Below, in pieces: positions 38,826 to 48,569 of a stretch of DNA of 59,808 bases (its first letter is position 1; each line of letters begins with the position of its first letter). Position numbers and translations under genes: made by a program. The DNA comes from JANRKF01 sp033763575 (GTDB lineage: Bacteria; Pseudomonadota; Alphaproteobacteria; Rickettsiales; SXRF01): NCBI GenBank assembly GCA_033763575.1, contig JANRKF010000002.1, positions 1-59,808 of the forward strand, given 5' to 3'. Under the pieces are notes generated by a model. It saw only the letters and a list, made by a program, of their open reading frames with translations. It did no database searches and was not told the DNA's origin.

Positions 38826-38896
38826 CGGGCGCAATCAAAACACATCAAATTAACGCATTATCAATCTTTTAACCCTACAACGGAGGATGAAGCGGT

Positions 38897-40672
38897 GTGT
38901 TTGCCGCAACCCTTTGTGTTGGCTGGAATATTATGCATAACGAAATGGAACACATGCTGAACGAGAAACCGGCGCCGCGTGCGGAGAAGAAGCGCCTGCG
39001 ACTGGGCGAGCAGCTCGTGGATCTGGGGCTGATTTCCGGCGACCAGTTGCAGATCGTGCTGACCGAGCAGAAAAACAGTAAAAAATTACTCGGCGCCATT
39101 CTGGTCGAAATGGGATTTCTCACCGAATCGGCGCTGGCCGAAGTGCTCGCCGAAACGTCGGGTACGCAGAAATTCGATGCGAAATCCACCGTGCTCGACT
39201 CGGCCGTGGTACGCATGATTCCCAAGGATCTGGCGCTGCGCTACAAAATCATTCCGGTGGGATACGAAAACGATGTGCTGCAACTGGCGATGGCCGACGT
39301 CTACAACGTTCTGGCCATCGATCAGGTGCGCAGGCAGGTGCCCAAAAGCGTCAAGATCGTTCCGCTGTTTTGTACCGACACCGAAATTCTCGAGATGATC
39401 GACCAGTATTACGATTATGAAGTCTCGGTCGACGGTATTCTGAAAGAAATCGAAACCGGCATCCGCGAAAACAGCGCGAAACTCGACGGCCGCCAGGAAG
39501 GCTACGTCAATCCGACCGTGCGTCTGGTGAATGCGCTGCTGGTCGATTCGATCAAGTTCGGCGCCTCCGACATCCACTTTGAACCGGAAGGGTCGTTTTT
39601 GCGCCTGCGCTACCGCATCGACGGGCAGATGGTGCAGATTCGCTCCTTCCACCGCGACTACTGGTCGGCGATGCTGGTGCGCATTAAGATCATGGCGGGC
39701 ATGAACATCGCCGAAACGCGCAACCCGCAGGATGGCAGGATTTCCTACATGGTGTTTGGCCGCGAGGTCGATTTCCGCGTAGCTACGCAACCGACGGTGC
39801 ACGGCGAAAACGTGGTCATGCGCCTGCTCGACAAGGCGAAATCGCTGGTGCCGCTCGAGGATCTCGGTTTCTCCGAGCATAACATCAAAATACTCAAGAT
39901 CCTGCTCAAACGCCCGGAAGGCATCATCATCGTGACCGGCCCGACCGGTTCCGGTAAGACCACCACGCTCTATTCAATCCTCGGCTACATCAACAATATC
40001 GAAACCAACATCATGACGCTGGAAGATCCGGTGGAATACCAGCTGCCGCTCATCCGCCAGAGCAATGTGCGCGAAGGATCGGGCATGGATTTCCTCTCGG
40101 GCATCAAATCGCTCATGCGCCAGGATCCGGATATTATTTTCGTCGGCGAGGTGCGCGACGAGGATACGGCGCTGATGGCCGTGCGCGCCGCGCTCACCGG
40201 CCACCAGGTCTATACGACGCTCCACACCAACGATGCCATCGGCGCCATTCCGCGCTTAGGCGATATCGGCGTGCCGGGACACTTGCTCGCCGGATCGCTG
40301 ATCGGCTGCCTGGCGCAGCGACTGACCCGCAAACTATGCCAGCATTGCAAAACGCCCCGCACCGCCACCGAGGAAGAATGCAAAATCATCGGCGTCGATC
40401 CGGCGAATCCGCCGACGCTCCACGACCCGGTCGGCTGCCCCAAATGCAAACATAAAGGCTATAAGGGTCGCACCGCGATTGTCGAGGTGATGCGTGTCGA
40501 TAAGGGCATGGACGAGTTGATTTCCACCCACGCCACGCGCAGCGTCATGATGGAATACCTGAAAAATAGCGGCTTTGTACCCATGCAGCAGGACGGTATC
40601 AACAAGGTGCTCGCGGGTGAAATATCGTTCGACGCATTGATGGATACGATTGATATGACAGACAGGCTCTGA
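38897..40672 (+). CDS. GspE/PilB family assembly ATPase
   Basis: Cytoplasmic hexameric ATPase that powers assembly of a type IV pilus or type II pseudopilus. The N-terminal MshEN/GspE-N region (RLRLGEQLVDLGLISGDQL, about 30-170) precedes the ATPase core: SDIHFEPEG, Walker A VTGPTGSGKTTTLYSI, MTLEDPVEYQLP, Walker B PDIIFVGEVRDEDTA, GHQVYTTLHTND (His box), and a tetra-cysteine zinc site CQHCKTP ... VGCPKCKHKGYKGR. GTG at 38897 stands 10 nt after GGAGG; ATG at 38933 or 38945 lack a clear ribosome site, so I kept the GTG. The next gene starts one base before this one ends. Confidence 0.92.
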   Translation: MFAATLCVGWNIMHNEMEHMLNEKPAPRAEKKRLRLGEQLVDLGLISGDQLQIVLTEQKNSKKLLGAILVEMGFLTESALAEVLAETSGTQKFDAKSTVLDSAVVRMIPKDLALRYKIIPVGYENDVLQLAMADVYNVLAIDQVRRQVPKSVKIVPLFCTDTEILEMIDQYYDYEVSVDGILKEIETGIRENSAKLDGRQEGYVNPTVRLVNALLVDSIKFGASDIHFEPEGSFLRLRYRIDGQMVQIRSFHRDYWSAMLVRIKIMAGMNIAETRNPQDGRISYMVFGREVDFRVATQPTVHGENVVMRLLDKAKSLVPLEDLGFSEHNIKILKILLKRPEGIIIVTGPTGSGKTTTLYSILGYINNIETNIMTLEDPVEYQLPLIRQSNVREGSGMDFLSGIKSLMRQDPDIIFVGEVRDEDTALMAVRAALTGHQVYTTLHTNDAIGAIPRLGDIGVPGHLLAGSLIGCLAQRLTRKLCQHCKTPRTATEEECKIIGVDPANPPTLHDPVGCPKCKHKGYKGRTAIVEVMRVDKGMDELISTHATRSVMMEYLKNSGFVPMQQDGINKVLAGEISFDALMDTIDMTDRL

Positions 40673-41874
40673 TGGCACTCTACAGCTACACTGCATTTAA
40701 TGAGCTCGGACGCCGGATACGTGGTTCGGTCCATGCAGACAACGTGGTGGATCTGGAAGCGCGCCTTAAAGAAATCAACCTGGATCTAATTGATTCCAAG
40801 GAACAAAAAGAAAAGCGTTCGCGCTTCGGCGGCCGGGTCAAGCTCAAAGACATCATTATTTTATGTATGCATCTTGAACAGCTGAACCGCGCCGGCGTGC
40901 CGGTGCACGACGCCATCGCCGACGTGCGCGATTCCACCGAATCCGCCAAGCTGCGCGATATCATGACCGGCGTGTATGAAGCGGTGCGCAACGGCAAGGT
41001 GTTTTCCAAGGCGCTTGCCGCCTACCCGCGGGTTTTCGACAGCGTATTTGTCGGGCTGGTGGCCGCAGGAGAGCGCACCGGTAATCTGTCGGACTCCTTC
41101 ACCCACCTGGCAGAACATTTGAAATGGTCGTCTGAAATCCGCCGCAAGGTGAAAAAATCGGTGCGTTACCCGATTGCCGTATTATGCATGTTGTCGCTGG
41201 TGATTGCCGTGCTGATGACGCAGGTGGTGCCAAAACTGGTGGCCTTCATCATCAGCCAGGGATTTTCGCTGCCGCTGCACACCCGTGCGCTCATCGCCTT
41301 TTCCGGTGCCTTCGAGAATTACTGGTATCTCATATTCGGCATACCTATCGCTACTTTCATCATCATCAAGCTTCTCTATCGCACCTCCGAGGTATTCGCT
41401 TATAAGATGGATGCGTTCTTGCTCAAGCTGCCGCTTTTAGGGCCGACCATTCTCAAGGTGAATATGGCGCGTTTCACCCACTTCTTCGCCGTCATGTTCA
41501 ATAGCGGCGTCGACATCATCGAGGCGCTGGAAGCGGCGCGTGGCGTCGTCGGCAACCGCGTGCTGAAAGAATCCGTCGAGGTGGTGAAAACCAATGTGGT
41601 GGAGGGCAATTCGCTGACGGCGAGCTTGCGCATGTCGAATCGTTTTCCCAATCTGGTAATTCGCATGTGTAAAGTCGGCGAGGAAAGCGGTAATATGACC
41701 GAAGCGCTGGAGAACGTGAACTTCTTCTATAACCGCGAGGTGGATGATGCGGTGGAATCGATGACTGGATTCATCCAACCGGCGCTGACCGTGGTAATGG
41801 GCCTGATGATTTTCTGGATTATCGCTGCGGTGTTCGGTCCGCTCTATGAATCCTTCAGCAAAATTAAGGCGTAG
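40672..41874 (+). CDS. PilC/GspF family inner-membrane platform protein
   Basis: Inner-membrane platform of type IV pilus/type II secretion machines; it contacts the assembly ATPase and the pilin subunits. 400 residues: MALYSYTAFNELGRRIRGSV at the start, then two T2SSF domains (about 60-180 and 260-385), each followed by hydrophobic helices (YPIAVLCMLSLVIAVLMTQV, YWYLIFGIPIATFIIIKLL, and the last LTVVMGLMIFWIIAAVFGPL). Conserved GERTGNLSDSFTHLAEHL and GEESGNMTEALENV, the EExG/TGxLxxxL family motifs, are present. It overlaps the ATPase stop by one base, and the PilM/N-like gene follows after 5 bp. Confidence 0.92.
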   Translation: MALYSYTAFNELGRRIRGSVHADNVVDLEARLKEINLDLIDSKEQKEKRSRFGGRVKLKDIIILCMHLEQLNRAGVPVHDAIADVRDSTESAKLRDIMTGVYEAVRNGKVFSKALAAYPRVFDSVFVGLVAAGERTGNLSDSFTHLAEHLKWSSEIRRKVKKSVRYPIAVLCMLSLVIAVLMTQVVPKLVAFIISQGFSLPLHTRALIAFSGAFENYWYLIFGIPIATFIIIKLLYRTSEVFAYKMDAFLLKLPLLGPTILKVNMARFTHFFAVMFNSGVDIIEALEAARGVVGNRVLKESVEVVKTNVVEGNSLTASLRMSNRFPNLVIRMCKVGEESGNMTEALENVNFFYNREVDDAVESMTGFIQPALTVVMGLMIFWIIAAVFGPLYESFSKIKA

Positions 41875-41879
41875 CCGCT

Positions 41880-43817
41880 ATGAAATTTTCTTTCAGGAGA
41901 AAAAAGAAAAAAACATCGGAAGAGGAAGTCGCCCTTCCGGAACAAGCCGCCATACCGGAAGAAAACGCCATACCGGAAGAAAACGCCGCGCCGGCAGAAG
42001 ACGGCGCCGACAAGGAAACAGCGCCGGCCAAAGAAAAGAAAATATCGCGCAAAAAACCCTATTACCCGCGCACACCCCGGTTCACCCTTCTGATCGGCGA
42101 TGAAGGCGCGATCCTGCTCCACATGAAGGGCAACACAGTGCTTTCGCGCCAGTTCGTGCCGGATGCCAGCCCAAGCAATCTTGCTGAGTTGCGGGAGACG
42201 ATCGAACAAGATCACCAGGCGCCGATCACGATGATTATCGACAGCATCGACCAGTCATTCGTGCAGCAGACCCTGCCGCCGGTCAGCTCACTGTCGGTGC
42301 AGAAGCTGATAAAACGCAGGTTGGATCGCGATTTCAAGCCGGAAGACATTAAAGGCGCCATTACTCTTGGCAAAGATACGGATGGCCGGAAAGACTGGAA
42401 CTTCCTGATGATTTCGGTGGAGAAAAGCCCGCAGCTGGTGTTGTGGCTGGACTTCATCATGACGTTCAAAAACCGTTTCCGCGGCATCGTGCTCTTGTCG
42501 GTGGAAGCGGGAATTTTTGTCAAAAATCTGGAGCGCAGCCTCGGTATTTCACCAAAAACCGGCACCGGGTCCGAATGGAAAATCCTGGTGAGCCACAACA
42601 AGGTGGGCGGGTTCCGGCAAATTATTTTGCGTAACGGCAAGCTGATTTTCACGCGCCTTGCCCTGCCGGTCGGCGATTCCTCACCCGAAGTGGTGGCCGG
42701 GCATATCGAGCAGGAGATGGTAAGCACCGTCGAATATCTCAAGCGCTTCGGTTATAATCCGCGCAGCGGTCTGGACGTCTATGTGCTGGCCTCGGAAGAA
42801 GTGTGCAGGCTGGTCGACGTGCGGCGCCTGGAGGCGAAAAATTTCCAGGCTTTTTCGCCGAATGCTGTCGCCCAGCATTTAGGCATCAAGGGCGCGACCC
42901 AGCCTACCGACCAGTTCGGCGACGTGATCCTCGCCTCCTCGATCGGCTCAATCCGGAAGAATATCCTGAAGTTGACCACGCTGGAATCGAGGTTGTTCGA
43001 CAAATTCCAGCTCTTCAAATTCGGTCAGCGGCTGGGCGCGACCTTCATCATACTGGGGCTGGTGATTTACGCGGCCTATGCCGGCTACGGTGTGCTGATC
43101 ACCCTAAGCGAACTGGAAGACGCAGAACAAAAGCAGCGCATCAGCGTGCAGGCGTTGGAGGCCATCAAAAAACAAATCGAGGACAGTAAAATCGACGTGG
43201 AGATGGTGGGCAACCAGACCGAAATGTTCCGGCAAATAAAAAGCGAGGTGCGTAGCCCACTTTTATTCCTTGCCCAGCTTTCACAGGTGATCAAATCGCC
43301 GGTCGTGCTGAAATCGTTGTACTGGAAATTTGGCGATGCCTTCTCGAAAGAAAATACCGTCCCCAATTTTATCAGCTTTAATGTGGATAAAAAACCCGCA
43401 GCCGCCGCAGCGCCGTCGGGGGATATGTTTATGCCATTTGGCGGCGGCGCTGCCGGTGGAACACTCCCTGTCGCTGCCGCCTCTGCCGCCCGCGTAGAAA
43501 CGACTGCGCCGGCAGGGATCGAAATAACACGCAATATCGTGTCGGTAAGCTTGTCGGTTGAGTTTCCGGTTGGCCTTAAAAGCCCGGCATTATTCAAAAA
43601 ATTCAGCGAGGATTTTTTGAGCGAGATGCATGAGGCCATGCCAAACTACACCATCGCCTATACCAACATTCCGCCGGAATATTTAAACACCCGAAGCCTG
43701 CAGATGAATTTCGACCAGACACCATCAGAAAGCGGCCTTGGCCTGAAACCGGTCACGGTGCAGATAGCGATTGTCGGCAATATGCCAACGAATATTGTAC
43801 GTTGGGGGGCGCCATGA
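41880..43817 (+). CDS. PilM/PilN-like inner-membrane assembly protein (putative fusion)
   Basis: A 645-residue protein not clearly assigned to a named family. Residues 1-60 are a charged Ala/Pro/Glu/Lys-rich cytoplasmic tail (with a short tandem IPEENA repeat). Residues about 65-370 show an actin-like/PilM-type pattern (FTLLIGDEGAILLHM, LVLWLDFIMTFKNRFRGIVLLSVEAG). A single membrane helix at about 385-408 (LGATFIILGLVIYAAYAGYG) and a coiled coil plus periplasmic domain follow, as in PilN or GspL. The order ATPase-platform-this-PilO-like-PilP-like supports a PilM+PilN equivalent. Its stop overlaps the next start (ATGA). Confidence 0.62.
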   Translation: MKFSFRRKKKKTSEEEVALPEQAAIPEENAIPEENAAPAEDGADKETAPAKEKKISRKKPYYPRTPRFTLLIGDEGAILLHMKGNTVLSRQFVPDASPSNLAELRETIEQDHQAPITMIIDSIDQSFVQQTLPPVSSLSVQKLIKRRLDRDFKPEDIKGAITLGKDTDGRKDWNFLMISVEKSPQLVLWLDFIMTFKNRFRGIVLLSVEAGIFVKNLERSLGISPKTGTGSEWKILVSHNKVGGFRQIILRNGKLIFTRLALPVGDSSPEVVAGHIEQEMVSTVEYLKRFGYNPRSGLDVYVLASEEVCRLVDVRRLEAKNFQAFSPNAVAQHLGIKGATQPTDQFGDVILASSIGSIRKNILKLTTLESRLFDKFQLFKFGQRLGATFIILGLVIYAAYAGYGVLITLSELEDAEQKQRISVQALEAIKKQIEDSKIDVEMVGNQTEMFRQIKSEVRSPLLFLAQLSQVIKSPVVLKSLYWKFGDAFSKENTVPNFISFNVDKKPAAAAAPSGDMFMPFGGGAAGGTLPVAAASAARVETTAPAGIEITRNIVSVSLSVEFPVGLKSPALFKKFSEDFLSEMHEAMPNYTIAYTNIPPEYLNTRSLQMNFDQTPSESGLGLKPVTVQIAIVGNMPTNIVRWGAP

Positions 43818-44494
43818 TTGTTGCACCGCTGCGCAAATCCATCCTGAAGGAATCGATCATCTTTACGGTGCTGATTGTGGTCTTTGCTGCCATCGCGCTG
43901 TATCTCAGCATGATAGGAGAGGAGTATGAACAACAAAAGAAAGTAGCGCTGTCAAACGCAAACCAGATGCTTGCGGAAAAACGCCAGGTGGAAGACCGGT
44001 TCCTGCAAGTCAAAGAAGGCCTGAACGATTATGAAACATCGAAAAAATGGGCGAAAGAGCCCGGACTTTTCATCGACAGCCAGGCCATGCGCGATTTATT
44101 CAATGACTACCAGCCGCGTTTTTTCCTGAAAAGCATTGGGGTCGAAATGCAGCCCATCGTCGATCTAACGGAAGATCCTAAATATGTGCGGAAAAATTTT
44201 GTCGCGACCCGTTCCAATGCCAGGGTGACGATTGAAACCGCCTCCGATGAAGATGTGTATAATCTCATCCGCGCAATGCAACAGGAATTGCCGGGCTTCA
44301 CTAAAATCACCGATTTTGCGCTGGCGAAAAAAGAATCGCTCTCGAAAGAAATCATTGCCGAGGTGCGAAAGGCGGGCACCTATCCGGCGGTCAGGGCAGA
44401 AATGACATTTGAATGGTATGGCCTGAAATCGACCAACCCGGATAGCCCTTTCAACAAATATATCCCCAAACAGGATGAAGAGCCAGCCCCATGA
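43814..44494 (+). CDS. PilO-like membrane protein
   Basis: A 226-residue single-pass protein: short cytoplasmic N-terminus MIVAPLRKSILKES, one membrane helix (IIFTVLIVVFAAIALYLSMI), a coiled coil (about 40-80) and a periplasmic ferredoxin-like domain, the layout of PilO/GspM. ATG 43814 overlaps the previous stop; the frame opens slightly earlier (43802) but in the previous coding sequence. Assignment rests on topology, size and position between the PilM/N-like and PilP-like genes; no diagnostic motif is visible. Confidence 0.58.
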   Translation: MIVAPLRKSILKESIIFTVLIVVFAAIALYLSMIGEEYEQQKKVALSNANQMLAEKRQVEDRFLQVKEGLNDYETSKKWAKEPGLFIDSQAMRDLFNDYQPRFFLKSIGVEMQPIVDLTEDPKYVRKNFVATRSNARVTIETASDEDVYNLIRAMQQELPGFTKITDFALAKKESLSKEIIAEVRKAGTYPAVRAEMTFEWYGLKSTNPDSPFNKYIPKQDEEPAP

Positions 44495-45339
44495 TATGCC
44501 CCGGAGTTTTGCATTGCAGAGGGAGGTTGGCGTGGCTTGCGGGGGCGGTTATTTTGCTGTCATGCTTCCATATGCAACCGGCATCGGCGCAAACGCCGCC
44601 GCAGGCGCAAATGCCAGGCGCCGCGAAGAAGGAAGAAAAGAAGAAAGAAATATTTATTGACCCCAACGACCTGACCAGCATCTTTTTTACCTCGGTGGAA
44701 CGCGATATCATTGGGCAGGCAAGAACACAATATTCCGGCAAAACCATCCCGGTGGAAAGTGAATTAGACCTGCTCGATCAGCTGCAGGATATCAAGGCGG
44801 CCAAAAAGCCGGATGAAGAACTGCAGGAACGGTTTTATGCGCAGTTTTACCTGAAATCCCTGCTGTACCACACCCCGAGCGATTGGCTGTTATGGCTGAA
44901 AAGCAACGATTCCAGTAAAAAATTCACGCCGGAAATACTGGCCGCGGCAGACATAGCGATCAGCATCATCCAGGTAAAAAAAGAAGAGGTGACGTTTGAA
45001 TGGACGCCCAAAAACTGGTTGCAGGTGTCGAATGCCTACACCCCCGGCGATCCGGCGATCATGCTCGACCAGGCACGGCACGTGGTAATTTTCACACTGC
45101 GCGTCAACCAGACCATTACAGCAAACGACATGCGAATAAATGAAGGCGTAGTCAACCCGAAAGAACTTTCAGGAGATGGTGGCGCACCCCTACCTGCCGA
45201 CGCAGGAAACCCGTTGCAAAATAATACGGGGGCTGATAAAAAACCGGTTACAGGCGCTGCTGCCGAAAGCAAAAAGTCCGCCTCCAGCGCGGTGCTGGAA
45301 CAGCTTAAGAGCCTTGAACCCGCAAATAAACAACCGTAG
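44491..45339 (+). CDS. PilP-like secreted/periplasmic protein
   Basis: A 282-residue exported protein: signal peptide with RLAWLAGAVILLSCFHMQPA, cleaved at ASAQ (about residue 33), a Pro/Gln/Lys-rich linker, and a domain with helices and strands (about 55-220), followed by an Ala/Gly/Asn-rich low-complexity C-terminus (from about 225). The region FIDPNDLTSIFFTSVERDII could interact with the PilN/O-like proteins, as PilP does. No sure homology; the name comes from its place as last gene of the PilM/N-O-P-like series. It overlaps the preceding gene by 4 nt (ATGA). Confidence 0.5.
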   Translation: MICPGVLHCRGRLAWLAGAVILLSCFHMQPASAQTPPQAQMPGAAKKEEKKKEIFIDPNDLTSIFFTSVERDIIGQARTQYSGKTIPVESELDLLDQLQDIKAAKKPDEELQERFYAQFYLKSLLYHTPSDWLLWLKSNDSSKKFTPEILAAADIAISIIQVKKEEVTFEWTPKNWLQVSNAYTPGDPAIMLDQARHVVIFTLRVNQTITANDMRINEGVVNPKELSGDGGAPLPADAGNPLQNNTGADKKPVTGAAAESKKSASSAVLEQLKSLEPANKQP

Positions 45340-45349
45340 ACGCCGCCCT

Positions 45350-46072
45350 ATGCTCTCTCCCCTGAATGTGAAATCCGTCACTAAAAGCTACTCCGGCCGC
45401 AAGGTGCTGAGCGATATTGAGTTCGCCCTTATCCCCGGCGAAATCTTTGGCCTCATCGGGCTGAACGGCGCCGGTAAAACCACGCTGATCAAGATCATGC
45501 TCGACCTGGCAAGTGCCGATAGCGGCGCGGTGCAGATTTTCGGCGAGCCGTCGACCAGCATCAAGGCCCGCGAGCAACTCTCCTATTTGCCAGAAAAATT
45601 CCAGCCGTCGAAATATCTGCGGGGTATCGAATATCTCGATCTGGCCTTGTCCTATTACGGAAAAAAACTGGATCCGGAGCAGGCGAAAATAAATGCCTCC
45701 AAGCTTGATCTGTCGCCGATGGTCCTGGATGCGCGGGTGGGCTCCTACTCCAAGGGCATGGGGCAGAAGCTGGGACTGCTCGGCGCCTTCATGGTCGGCG
45801 CATCGCTTCTTCTGCTTGATGAGCCGATGAGCGGGCTGGATCCCCGGGCGCGCATTAAACTGAAAGAAATGCTGCTCGCTGCCAAGGCGAATCAGCAAAC
45901 GGTGTTTTTCAGTTCGCATATTCTTTCGGATCTTGACGAAATTTGCGACCGCATCGGGGTGATTCATGACGGCAGGCTTTTCTTCATCGGCACACCCGGC
46001 GAGTTCAAGAAAAAACACGGCTCCGACATGCTGGAACGCGCCTTCCTCAACTCGATTGAGACCGCCGCTTAG
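45350..46072 (+). CDS. ABC transporter ATP-binding protein
   Basis: A 240-residue nucleotide-binding subunit: Walker A LIGLNGAGKTTLIKIM, signature SYSKGMGQKLGLLGAFM (a degenerate LSGGQ), Walker B LLLLDEPMSGLDP, and H-loop VFFSSHILSDLDEICDR. This ABC-2 type signature (SKGMxQKL) is common in lipid, polysaccharide or drug exporters and gliding/pilus-associated systems. ATG 45350 was chosen; an upstream open frame from 45176 runs in the previous gene. No permease gene is adjacent; the following genes are on the opposite strand. The partner and substrate are unknown. Close spacing (10 bp) to the PilP-like gene suggests co-transcription. Confidence 0.85.
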   Translation: MLSPLNVKSVTKSYSGRKVLSDIEFALIPGEIFGLIGLNGAGKTTLIKIMLDLASADSGAVQIFGEPSTSIKAREQLSYLPEKFQPSKYLRGIEYLDLALSYYGKKLDPEQAKINASKLDLSPMVLDARVGSYSKGMGQKLGLLGAFMVGASLLLLDEPMSGLDPRARIKLKEMLLAAKANQQTVFFSSHILSDLDEICDRIGVIHDGRLFFIGTPGEFKKKHGSDMLERAFLNSIETAA

Positions 46073-46074
46073 AA

Positions 46075-46929
46075 TTACTGGCCAAGAATAATCAGGGTCG
46101 TTGCAAGCCAGAGCGCGATATTGATCCACTGCCAGCGGTCTTTGAGAATGACGCTTTCGGGCTCACCGCCCTGCCCACGCACATAGATGGATTGCAGGTA
46201 ACGAAACAGCCCGAAGGCGACGAACGCGACCGTATAGACGATATCGACATTGCCGGTATGGGTCGCGATGTCGGCGGTATAGATCGCATAGCAGACCAGC
46301 GCCGAGGCACCACAAATCACCACCAGCCTGTCGAGCAACTCGCGGCTGTAATGCTGCAGGTTCTGCTTGTGCGCAGCATAGCCCTCGATACCCAGCTCAT
46401 GGTAACGTTTACCGAAACCTAGGAACAGCGCCAGCATGAAGGTGGTGAGGATAATCCACGGCGAAATCATCACCGCCAGCGCAAAGCACCCCATCAGCAC
46501 CCGCAGCACGAAACAGGAGGCGATAAAGAACACATCGAGCAGCGCATATTTTTTAAGAAACAGGCTGTAAAATACATTGAGCGCGGCATACACCGCCACC
46601 ACCCACACGCACTGGGCGGGCAGACCGAGCAGCAGCAACCCGGACAATAATACGCACAGGGCGGCAAGCATCATGGCCGCAGGCACCCCCACCGTCCCTG
46701 CCGCCAGCGGCCGTTTGGATTTCACCGGATGAAGGCGGTCCTCGGCGCGATCGCAGAAATCATTGACGATATAAACCGCGCTCGCCGCCAGCGCGAAGGC
46801 AAGCGCCGCACGAAGGATCACTACCCACGCGCTAGCAACTTCATATTGCTGCGCGAACAGGATGGGGGCGATGACGAAGCCGCTTTTTATCCACTGCTTC
46901 GGGCGCAGGAGCTTGAATAATGGCGGCAT
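46075..46929 (-). CDS. UbiA-family prenyltransferase (decaprenyl-phosphate phosphoribosyltransferase-like)
   Basis: A 284-residue protein with about eight membrane helices. The first Asp-rich motif is VYIVNDFCDRAEDRLHPVKSKRPLAAG (NDxxDxxxD, then the KRP segment), the second is near FGKRYHELG. The start MPPLFKLLRPKQWIKSGFVIAP is characteristic of the group transferring phosphoribose to polyprenyl phosphate (as in arabinan precursor synthesis), rather than of UbiA itself. Convergent with the ABC ATPase (2 bp apart) and overlapping the upstream polytopic protein by one base, so the two may function together, possibly in envelope glycan synthesis. Confidence 0.78.
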   Translation of the reverse strand: MPPLFKLLRPKQWIKSGFVIAPILFAQQYEVASAWVVILRAALAFALAASAVYIVNDFCDRAEDRLHPVKSKRPLAAGTVGVPAAMMLAALCVLLSGLLLLGLPAQCVWVVAVYAALNVFYSLFLKKYALLDVFFIASCFVLRVLMGCFALAVMISPWIILTTFMLALFLGFGKRYHELGIEGYAAHKQNLQHYSRELLDRLVVICGASALVCYAIYTADIATHTGNVDIVYTVAFVAFGLFRYLQSIYVRGQGGEPESVILKDRWQWINIALWLATTLIILGQ

Positions 46930-48032
46930 CAGGAGGATCCTTCGTCAGGTTGCAGGGGGGCGAATACCGGCGATGCGGCAACCCCGGTTGCGACCACCAG
47001 CGTATGGAGAGCAAGCAAGATAAGCGGCGCATGCAGGTCGAAAAACACGCGGTATTCACCCGGAAAGCCGGCGAAGAAATAGGCCGCGTAAAACAATGGC
47101 AGCAGCCACAGCGTTTTTTTCAGGAACTCCGGCTTATCCTGCCAGTGATGGGTAAACAGGAACCAGAGCACCGCCACCAGCGCCACCTTATGGATATTCG
47201 CCTGCGCCAGTAAATCGCGCTTCAGCATCAGGCCTGGATTAATTTCCAGGAAAGAGCCATCATTGGCCATAAAATAAATGCTGATTGACACTTTGACGAC
47301 GCAATAAATAATGCATTGCGCGCCCCATAACAGGCCGAATTTCCGGTCATCCATCTTGTCCCAGCACCAGATGGAAAAAAAGATCACGCTGAAAATCGCC
47401 GTCTCCTTATTCAGGCAGGCAAGGAAGAAGGCGAGGAAATAAAGGCGCAAACGCCCGGTATAAAGAAAGTAGAAACAGGCGGTGGAAAGGCACAGGCAGG
47501 GAATGTCGTAAATATACTGCCATTGATAGCCGAAGGAAGAAAAAGCAACGGTGGCAAACAGCGGGGCGATGAATGCGACCGCCGGGGTAGACGGCATCAC
47601 CGCCCGCGCCAGCGCAAAAATACCGGCCATATAGCCGACCCAGAAACCGAAGATGATGAGGCTGCCCAGTAGCCGGATGTAATGGGTGGCTTTATCGGGG
47701 AACGTATTAAAAAACCACGGCATGGTCTGCTGCAATTCCTTGTAATTCTTTCGATATTTCAGGCCTTCGACCCATTGATTCCCTCCCTCGCGCACGGCAT
47801 CGGGCGTGATCTGGTCCAGCGCCCGCACGATGATCGGCACCAGCTGGCGGTACACGAAGGGCTTGCGCGCCGTGCCGTCGACCATCTCTTCAAAGCGCAT
47901 CTGGCCGCCTATATATTTATCGCCCAGCGACGAATTATAGAAAAAATACGACATCGCGTAGACCGAGCAGAGAAGATATAAAAAACCGAACAAGGCATAA
48001 ATCGGCAGCTTCGATGTTTTTATGTTGGGCAT
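46929..48032 (-). CDS. Polytopic membrane protein of unknown function
   Basis: A 367-residue integral membrane protein with about nine hydrophobic segments (for example LPIYALFGFLYLLCSVYAMS at the N-terminus). A charged loop follows the first helix (FEEMVDGTARKPFVYRQLVP), and NKETAIF lies between helices, a pattern seen in GT-C-like glycosyltransferases that use polyprenyl-linked sugars. There is no clear catalytic DD/DE motif. The stop touches the start of the prenyltransferase gene. Upstream, 54 bp separate it from the divergent mlaD gene. A role in polyprenyl-linked sugar metabolism is only an inference. Confidence 0.6.
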   Translation of the reverse strand: MPNIKTSKLPIYALFGFLYLLCSVYAMSYFFYNSSLGDKYIGGQMRFEEMVDGTARKPFVYRQLVPIIVRALDQITPDAVREGGNQWVEGLKYRKNYKELQQTMPWFFNTFPDKATHYIRLLGSLIIFGFWVGYMAGIFALARAVMPSTPAVAFIAPLFATVAFSSFGYQWQYIYDIPCLCLSTACFYFLYTGRLRLYFLAFFLACLNKETAIFSVIFFSIWCWDKMDDRKFGLLWGAQCIIYCVVKVSISIYFMANDGSFLEINPGLMLKRDLLAQANIHKVALVAVLWFLFTHHWQDKPEFLKKTLWLLPLFYAAYFFAGFPGEYRVFFDLHAPLILLALHTLVVATGVAASPVFAPLQPDEGSS

Positions 48033-48086
48033 GTAAATCTTTTTTGCTAGTGTGCGGACAGTTTATTTAAACATATTGAGGGTATC

Positions 48087-48569
48087 ATGCAAAAGAATAT
48101 CGTCGAAACGCTCATGGGCGCGGTCGTGCTGCTGGTCGCAGCATCGTTTTTCATCTTCGCCTATAACAAGAGCGATGTGCGGATGGAAGACGGCTACAAG
48201 GTCAGCGCGAAATTTGACAACGCCTCGGGCGTGGCGCTCGGAAGCGATGTGCGCGTGGGCGGGGTGAAGGTGGGCGTGGTGTCCGATATCGCACTCGATC
48301 CGGAAACGTTCCAGGCGGTGGTGACGCTGCAAATCCGCAACAGCGCCAAGCTGCCGAAAGATTCGTCGGCATCGATCACCGGCGACGGGCTGCTCGGCGG
48401 CAAATATGTGCAGGTCATTCCCGGCGGCGATGAGGAAACGCTGGCCAGCGGCGAAACGATTGAATACACGCAATCGGCGGTCAATCTTGAAGAGCTGATC
48501 GGCAAGTTCGTATTCAGCGGCGGCGGTGCCGATAAAAAACCTGATACAGCGCCGGCCGAAAGCCATTAA
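48087..48569 (+). CDS. mlaD: Outer-membrane lipid asymmetry protein MlaD (MCE domain)
   Basis: Inner-membrane-anchored MCE protein that forms the hexameric lipid-carrying ring of the Mla retrograde phospholipid pathway. 160 residues: an N-terminal anchor (VETLMGAVVLLVAASFFIFA), the MCE core (YKVSAKFDNASGVALGSDVR, VGGVKVGVV, ITGDGLLGGKYVQVIPGG), and a short polar tail. GAGGG lies just before the ATG. No mlaE or mlaF is adjacent. Its start is divergent from the polytopic membrane protein and its stop overlaps the DUF2155 start by one base, an order common in alphaproteobacteria. Confidence 0.93.
   Translation: MQKNIVETLMGAVVLLVAASFFIFAYNKSDVRMEDGYKVSAKFDNASGVALGSDVRVGGVKVGVVSDIALDPETFQAVVTLQIRNSAKLPKDSSASITGDGLLGGKYVQVIPGGDEETLASGETIEYTQSAVNLEELIGKFVFSGGGADKKPDTAPAESH

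Noticed and set aside
45176..45349. Upstream start for the ABC ATPase
   Set aside because: This part lies in the PilP-like gene in another frame; family similarity begins at 45350.
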